DNA from: Hyphomicrobiales bacterium
GTDB lineage: Bacteria > Pseudomonadota > Alphaproteobacteria > Rhizobiales > Rhizobiaceae
DNA length: 42,691 nucleotides
Direction: 5' to 3'
NCBI GenBank assembly: GCA_026400435.1
Contig: JAPLOZ010000021.1
Coordinates: forward strand, 1 to 42,691
Positions 38,306 to 42,691 of this stretch are shown here, piece by piece (position 1 is the first letter of the stretch; each line of letters starts with the position of its first letter). The position numbers and the translations under genes are program-made. The notes beneath the pieces are model-generated. The model searched no databases. It was not told the origin of the DNA and saw nothing but the letters and a program-made list of their open reading frames with translations.

Positions 38306-39229
38306 ATGAGCCTGCAGAACACGCCTGCCGCCGCGACAAAGTATGTATTCGGTACGCGCGACGAGCCGGGGAGGGCCACATGGCTGCTCCTCGGCCCGTG
38401 TCTGCTCTACCTTGTCGTCTTCAGCATCTATCCGCTGTTCCACAGCCTACGGCTTTCGCTCACCGATCTGACGGCGGCGACCGGAACCGGCAATTTCATC
38501 GGTCTGGAAAACTACCGCGCCCTGCTGGTCGATCCGCAATTCTGGAATGCCGCCAAGAACAGCGCCATCATGATGTTCTTTTCTGTGGCGATCCAGGTCG
38601 TGCTCGGCGTGGCCCTGGCGCTTTTCTTCAACCTTCATCTGCGCGGCTCCTGGATTGTCCGCGGCATCCTGCTCCTGCCCATGCTGATGACGCCGATCGT
38701 GGTTGGCGTGATGTGGCGCGCCCTTCTCAATCCCGATTGGGGGTTGGTGAACTGGGCAATAAAGCAGGTCGGGCTCACACCTCCCGACTGGCTCGGCTCG
38801 GTCGGCATGTCGATGGTGACCGTAGTCATGGTCGATTGCTGGCAATGGACGCCGTTCGTCTTCATCATCGTCTTCGCGCGCCTGCAGGCGCTCTCGCAGG
38901 ACGTTTTCGAGGCTGCCCAGGTCGACGGCGCCGGTCCTTTCGTCACGTTTCGCCGCATCACGCTCCCGATGCTGATGCCGGCCATCGTCTTCGCGGCCGT
39001 TTTCCGCGCTGTCGACGCGTTTCGATCATTCGACCTTATCTACGGGCTGAGCTATGGCGGACCGGCGCGCAGCACCACCACGCTTGCGTTCTTTTCGTTC
39101 CAGAATGGTTTCCAGTTCCAGAACTACGGCTACGCGGCCGCAGTGGCTTACATGATGCTTATCATCCTCGCCCTCGGCACCACGCTGATGCTGAAATTCG
39201 TCCAGATCAGGCCCGGGACGTCGCGATGA
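38306..39229 (+). CDS. CUT1 ABC transporter permease, MalF/UgpA type
   Basis: A 307-residue membrane protein with six helices. The first is LLLGPCLLYLVVFSIYPLFHSL (about 31-52). The EAA loop, which docks on the ATPase, is visible as VFEAAQVDGAGPFVTFRRITLPMLMP (about 205-230). It lies 40 bases after the binding-protein gene and overlaps the second permease by four bases (ATGA). With that protein it makes the heterodimeric channel of a CUT1 importer. Confidence 0.92.
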   Translation: MSLQNTPAAATKYVFGTRDEPGRATWLLLGPCLLYLVVFSIYPLFHSLRLSLTDLTAATGTGNFIGLENYRALLVDPQFWNAAKNSAIMMFFSVAIQVVLGVALALFFNLHLRGSWIVRGILLLPMLMTPIVVGVMWRALLNPDWGLVNWAIKQVGLTPPDWLGSVGMSMVTVVMVDCWQWTPFVFIIVFARLQALSQDVFEAAQVDGAGPFVTFRRITLPMLMPAIVFAAVFRAVDAFRSFDLIYGLSYGGPARSTTTLAFFSFQNGFQFQNYGYAAAVAYMMLIILALGTTLMLKFVQIRPGTSR

Positions 39230-40059
39230 ACGTCCGCCCGGGCAGGGTTATCGCCTACCTGTTCCTGATCGTGCTCGGCATTGTGGGCGCCGCACCCTTT
39301 CTCTATCTCGCGGTGCTTTCCACCAAGAAGCGCATCGAGATCCTGGCGCAGGTGCCGCCGACCCTGAATTTCAATTGGACGCAGGTGACAAAGAACTACA
39401 ACGAGGTGCTGTTCAGCCAGGGCATGCTCTCGTTCACCCTGAATTCAACGATTGTAGTTGGCGCGGCGACGGCAGCCGCAATCGTCATTGGCACGCCCGC
39501 CGCCTACGCGTTCTCGCGCCTGCGTTTCAGGCACAGCGAGCGGCTTGCCAGCACCATCCTCTCGATGCGCTTCATGCCTCCGATCGCAGTTGCCATCCCG
39601 CTGTTCCTGATGGTCAAGGCCGTCGGCCTCCAGGACAGCTATCCGGGTCTGATCCTGCCCTACATCGCCTTCTCGCTGCCGCTGGTCGTGTGGATCATGA
39701 TCGGCTTCTTCGACGAGATTCCCAACGAGATCGACGAGGCAGCGCTGATCGACGGCTGCACCCGCGTCGGTGTGCTGTGGCATGTGATGCTGCCGATCGT
39801 GCGGCCCGGTCTCGTGACCGCCGCTCTGTTCGGAGCGCTGTTCATCTGGAACGAATTCCTGGTCGCCCTCTATGTCATCGACAGCCGGGCCTTCCAGACG
39901 ATCTCACTCGGTGCGGCCACGCTGGTAAGCGCACAGCGGCCGATCGACTGGAACATTGCCGCGACCGTCGGCGTCGTCACGGTCATCCCGATCCTCCTCT
40001 TTTCGCTTTTCGTCCAGCGCTACATCGTGCGCGGGCTAACCGCAGGAGCCGTAAAATGA
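39226..40059 (+). CDS. CUT1 ABC transporter permease, MalG/UgpE type
   Basis: A 277-residue inner-membrane protein. About six helices start with VIAYLFLIVLGIVGAAPFLYLAVLS. The EAA loop reads EIDEAALIDGCTRVGVLWHVMLPIVRPGL (about 165-193), typical of MalG-type subunits. The ATG overlaps the stop of the first permease, and the stop overlaps the start of the lactonase gene. Completes the CUT1 membrane channel; the ATPase partner is not in this operon. Confidence 0.92.
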   Translation: MNVRPGRVIAYLFLIVLGIVGAAPFLYLAVLSTKKRIEILAQVPPTLNFNWTQVTKNYNEVLFSQGMLSFTLNSTIVVGAATAAAIVIGTPAAYAFSRLRFRHSERLASTILSMRFMPPIAVAIPLFLMVKAVGLQDSYPGLILPYIAFSLPLVVWIMIGFFDEIPNEIDEAALIDGCTRVGVLWHVMLPIVRPGLVTAALFGALFIWNEFLVALYVIDSRAFQTISLGAATLVSAQRPIDWNIAATVGVVTVIPILLFSLFVQRYIVRGLTAGAVK

Positions 40060-40958
40060 ACTACGACCTGACCCCGGAACTCGTCGCATCCGACCTAGGC
40101 TGGCCCGAGGGCCCGACCGTCATGCCCGACGGCAGCGTCGTCTTTGTCGAGAGCTACCGCAGCCAGCTGACGGTTGTCGGCAAGGACGCGAAGGCGCGCC
40201 AATTCGCCTATGTGACAGGGGCACCCAATTCCTGCGTGCTGGGCTCGGACGGCGCGCTCTATGTTTGTCAGAACGGCGGCACGGTCGGGCCGTGGCGGGC
40301 CGCGGAGATGAGCGTGCCTTCGATCCAGCGCGTGCGTCCCGGCGGCAAGCCGGAGATCCTGGTCACGGAGGTCGACGGGATCAAGCTGAATGGCCCGAAC
40401 GACCTCGTGTTCGCGCCCGACGGGACGCTGGTGTGGACCGATCCCGGAACGTACAATCCCGCCAGTCCCGATCCGAGCTACATCTTCGCGCTGTCGCCGG
40501 ATGGCAAGGCCACGGTCAAGGTGGCGTTCCCCGAGCCGGTGTTCCCGAACGGCGTCGTCGTCGAGGCCGACGGCTCGATCGTCTGGGATGAATCCTACAC
40601 CGGCCATGTCAGGCGTCTGCGCACCGACGGCAAGATTGAGGACCTCGGGCGGATGCCCGGCAAGAACCCGATCCTCGACGGTATGGCCATTGCCAAGGAC
40701 GGTTCGCTGCTCGTGACCGATCTTGTCGGCGAAGGCTTCCACGTCCTGGCGCGTGACGGGACGCCCAAGGGCTTCGTCAGGACCGGCGGATGCCCGACCA
40801 ACCTCGCCTTCGATGGGGAGACGCTCTGGGTCACCGACGCCAGCGTGCTGGCCAGCAGCGCCGAGCCGAACTATGCCGGCCGCCTCTGGCGCATGACATT
40901 CCCAGGCGGCGGGGCGCCCACCTACAAGGGCGCCATCCAGATGAAAGCCAAGCCATGA
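40056..40958 (+). CDS. SMP-30/gluconolactonase family sugar lactonase 2
   Basis: A 300-residue beta-propeller lactonase. CAGGAG precedes the ATG, which overlaps the permease stop. Metal-site motifs in order: WPEGP (E about 19), GPNDL (N about 112), FPNGV (N about 163) and ILDGMA (D about 209). It is paralogous to the lactonase at 16465; shared segments include APNSCVLGSDG versus GPNACMLGSDG. Both transporters therefore come with their own lactonase, and both routes probably pass through an aldonolactone. No signal peptide is seen. Confidence 0.9.
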   Translation: MNYDLTPELVASDLGWPEGPTVMPDGSVVFVESYRSQLTVVGKDAKARQFAYVTGAPNSCVLGSDGALYVCQNGGTVGPWRAAEMSVPSIQRVRPGGKPEILVTEVDGIKLNGPNDLVFAPDGTLVWTDPGTYNPASPDPSYIFALSPDGKATVKVAFPEPVFPNGVVVEADGSIVWDESYTGHVRRLRTDGKIEDLGRMPGKNPILDGMAIAKDGSLLVTDLVGEGFHVLARDGTPKGFVRTGGCPTNLAFDGETLWVTDASVLASSAEPNYAGRLWRMTFPGGGAPTYKGAIQMKAKP

Positions 40959-41782
40959 CCGCGCGCGAGAAATTTCCCGGGCTGTCCTACAAGAGCAAGG
41001 TGGCCTTCGTGACCGGTGGCGGGTCCGGCATCGGCCGCGAGACAGCGCTGACGCTGGCCGATCTCGGGGCAGATGTCGCCATTCTCGACTGGACCGCGGG
41101 TGCGGCGGCTCAAACCGTACGCGAGGTCGAAAAGATTGGCCGCAAGGCGGTGGCCTTCGAAGGCGATGCGGGCGACGAGAAGATCGTCGTCGATGCCTTC
41201 GCCTCCGCCCGCCGCCAGCTTGGAGATATCGACGTCGCGGTCGCCTGCGCAGGCGTGCTCGGCAGGGGCGGTCCGGTTTTCGAGACATCGGTCGACGACT
41301 TCGAGCAGGTCATGGGCGTCAACGTGCGCGGGTCGTTTCTCGTCGTGCGCGAAGCCGCGAAAGAGATGCGCAAGCGCAAGCAGGGCGCCATCGTGCTTCT
41401 GTCCAGCCTTGACGGCCTGCAGGCCGAACACGGCATGTTCTCCTATTGCGTGTCCAAGGGAGCTTTGCTGAACATGGCGCGGGCCGCGGCCCTCGATCTG
41501 GCGCGCGATCGCGTGACGGTAAACTGCGTCTGTCCGAGCGTCACCTATACGCCGCTGCTTGCCGGCAGGCTGGCGACGCTGCCCAACGGCGACGAAGTGC
41601 TCGCTTCCTATGCGCAGAGGCATCCGCTTGGCCGTGTGCTCACGCCGCGCGATATCGCTTCGGCCATCGCCTTTGTCGCCTCGCCGATCGCCAACGGCAT
41701 CACCGGGGCCGCAATTCCCGTCGACGCTGGCATCGGCGCCACATGGGACAATTTCCGCGACCCCGCCTGGTTGAATTCCTGA
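40955..41782 (+). CDS. Short-chain dehydrogenase/reductase, last gene of CUT1 operon
   Basis: A 275-residue SDR overlapping the lactonase stop (ATGA). Motifs: FVTGGGSGIGRE (about 19-30), ILDWTAGA after beta-2 (same LDW pattern as the SDR at 4654, suggesting paralogy), VACAGVLG at the NNAG position, LLSSLDG for Ser, FSYCVSKGA (Y-x3-K) and a terminal IPVDAGIGAT. Probably oxidises the sugar imported by the CUT1 transporter to the lactone that the neighbouring SMP-30 enzyme opens. A hairpin overlaps the stop. Confidence 0.87.
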   Translation: MTAREKFPGLSYKSKVAFVTGGGSGIGRETALTLADLGADVAILDWTAGAAAQTVREVEKIGRKAVAFEGDAGDEKIVVDAFASARRQLGDIDVAVACAGVLGRGGPVFETSVDDFEQVMGVNVRGSFLVVREAAKEMRKRKQGAIVLLSSLDGLQAEHGMFSYCVSKGALLNMARAAALDLARDRVTVNCVCPSVTYTPLLAGRLATLPNGDEVLASYAQRHPLGRVLTPRDIASAIAFVASPIANGITGAAIPVDAGIGATWDNFRDPAWLNS

Positions 41783-41800
41783 TCGGCGTCCGCGCCGATC
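41781..41800. terminator. Hairpin between convergent SDR and E1 genes
   Basis: GATCGGCG (41781-41788) and CGCCGATC (41793-41800) form a perfect 8-base stem with a TCCG loop, overlapping both stop codons. There is no U-run, so it may act as a roadblock or mRNA stabiliser rather than a classic terminator. Confidence 0.5.
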
Positions 41801-42691
41801 AATCCAGCACGCGCAGATGTCGTACAGGCCGCCCCGTGGCCATGCGGTCGCCGGCCGTCGCGATCGAATTAGCATCGATGCCGAAGTGACGGTAGAGATC
41901 GTCGATCGTTCCGGACTGTCCAAAATGCTCGACGCCGAGGCTGCGCGTGCGGTTCCCGTACACCGAACCGAGCCAGGCCAGTGCCGCCGGATGTCCGTCC
42001 GCGACGGTGACGATCGCGCAATGTGAAGGCAGGCCCGCCAGCAGGCGCTCGACATGGCTCTTCGCATGCGTGAGACCGCGTTCGCGTGCCCGGCTCGCGG
42101 CCGTCCAGCCGGCGTTCAGGCGGTCGGCTGACGTCACCGCCAGCAGGCCGACATCGCGGCGATCCTCGGCCATCAGGCCCACGGCCTCGATGGCTTCCGG
42201 CGCGACCGCGCCGGTGTAGGCGACGACGATCTCGGCATTAGGCCCCGGCCGCCTCAGCCAATAGCCGCCATCGATGATGTCCTCGGCAAGGTCGTCTGTG
42301 ATGTCACGCGTGATCTGCTCCACCGGACGCGTGGAGAGGCGCAGATAGACCGAGCCGCCGGTCTGGTCGCGCAGCCAGGTGCGCTCGTCGGCATCGCCGT
42401 CGCCGTTCCGCTGGATGTAGTCGAAGGCGAAGCGCAGGATCGTCGAAAGCTCGTCGACGAAGGCCGGCTCGAACGCGGCGAGCCCGTCCTGCGCCATGCC
42501 GATGAGCTGGGTGGCGATCGACTGATGCGCGCCGCCCTCGGGTGCCAGCGTTATACCCGAAGGCGTGGCGACCAGCAGGAAGCGCGCATCCTGGTAGCAG
42601 GCATAGTTGAGAGCATCGAGACCGCGCTGGATGAAAGGGTCATAGAGCGTTCCGATCGGTAGCAGCCGCTTGCCGAAAATCGAGTGCGACA
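41799..42691 (-). CDS. Homodimeric 2-oxoacid dehydrogenase E1 (AceE/transketolase type), N-terminus missing
   Basis: The frame enters from the right edge and ends at 41799; about 297 C-terminal residues are visible. They include LPIGTLYDPFIQRGLDALNYACYQDARFLLVATPSGITLAPEGGAHQSI, typical of the middle-to-C-terminal part of AceE-like pyruvate dehydrogenase E1 and related transketolase-fold proteins, and LGVEHFGQSGTIDDLYRHFGID near the C-terminus. The SGI-APEGGAHQS segment belongs to the ThDP-binding half. It is a second, different E1 near the CoA/lipoyl genes and again has no E2 beside it here. The rest of the gene and its operon lie outside the window. Confidence 0.85.
   Translation of the reverse strand, partial: SHSIFGKRLLPIGTLYDPFIQRGLDALNYACYQDARFLLVATPSGITLAPEGGAHQSIATQLIGMAQDGLAAFEPAFVDELSTILRFAFDYIQRNGDGDADERTWLRDQTGGSVYLRLSTRPVEQITRDITDDLAEDIIDGGYWLRRPGPNAEIVVAYTGAVAPEAIEAVGLMAEDRRDVGLLAVTSADRLNAGWTAASRARERGLTHAKSHVERLLAGLPSHCAIVTVADGHPAALAWLGSVYGNRTRSLGVEHFGQSGTIDDLYRHFGIDANSIATAGDRMATGRPVRHLRVLD

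Noticed and set aside
1..42691. tRNA or rRNA genes, CRISPR arrays, transposases, attachment sites
   Set aside because: Looked for and not seen. Intergenic gaps are short and are explained mostly by promoters and operators.

Overview
The window is GC-rich, densely packed bacterial DNA with many 4-base start/stop overlaps (ATGA, GTGA, TTGA). Gene content and style suggest an alphaproteobacterium, most likely Hyphomicrobiales near Mesorhizobium/Phyllobacteriaceae. This is inferred from the ECF sigma/ChrR lipid cluster and the many sugar ABC systems, not from a marker gene. No rRNA, tRNA, CRISPR array, insertion sequence or phage gene was seen.

Region 1 (1-4261) is a photo-oxidative (singlet-oxygen type) stress and membrane-lipid module. 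It holds an FAD amine-oxidase-like protein (cut by the window edge), an ECF sigma factor, its zinc-cupin anti-sigma ChrR, a DUF1295 membrane protein, a cyclopropane-synthase-like methyltransferase and a DUF2177 membrane protein. Three promoters with the same layout (TGATCC, 18 bases, then TAWCTG or TAACGC) point outward to the FAD gene, the sigma operon and the DUF2177 gene.

Region 2 (4478-34698, interleaved) looks like one large catabolic regulon of the first LacI-family repressor (9222-10250). GAAACGWTWY palindromes lie on or beside the promoters of five transcription units: (i) SDR plus a ribose-type ABC transporter; (ii) a mandelate-racemase-like enolase; (iii) a leftward operon of SDR, SMP-30 lactonase, enolase and a second ribose-type ABC transporter; (iv) a rightward operon of tartrate-dehydrogenase-like enzyme, amidohydrolase lactonase, VOC protein, two SDRs and an acyl-CoA ligase; (v) 2-oxoacid dehydrogenase E1 beta and alpha, a muconolactone-isomerase-like protein, a mesaconyl-CoA-hydratase-like double hotdog protein and a 2-methylfumaryl-CoA isomerase (Mct)-like CoA transferase.

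Region 3 (24082-30057 and 34699-41782) is the likely regulon of a second LacI repressor (34699-35727). Its probable operator is TCAATCGRTTGA, at the divergent promoter around 27470-27503 and near 36725-36748. It covers a MalK/UgpC-type ATPase, a third enolase, SDR and VOC genes, and a CUT1 transporter operon (Tat-exported binding protein, two permeases, SMP-30 lactonase, SDR). The ATPase is about 9.5 kb from its permeases but shares the operator. Downstream of the ATPase lie a free 78-residue lipoyl domain, a MaoC hydratase and a family III CoA transferase. A second E1 enzyme (homodimeric, AceE/transketolase type) runs off the right edge.

Together the genes describe uptake of one or more sugar-like compounds by three ABC systems, oxidation by SDRs, lactone hydrolysis (two SMP-30 proteins and one amidohydrolase) and dehydration by enolase-superfamily enzymes. 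Unusually, the route then seems to pass into CoA-thioester chemistry of a branched C5 dicarboxylate kind (ligase, two CoA transferases, two hotdog hydratases, E1 plus free lipoyl carrier). No aldolase, citramalyl/malyl-CoA lyase, E2 core or E3 is present, so the end of the pathway is not in the window. This coupling of non-phosphorylative sugar oxidation to Mct/Mch-like enzymes is the best candidate for an undescribed system.
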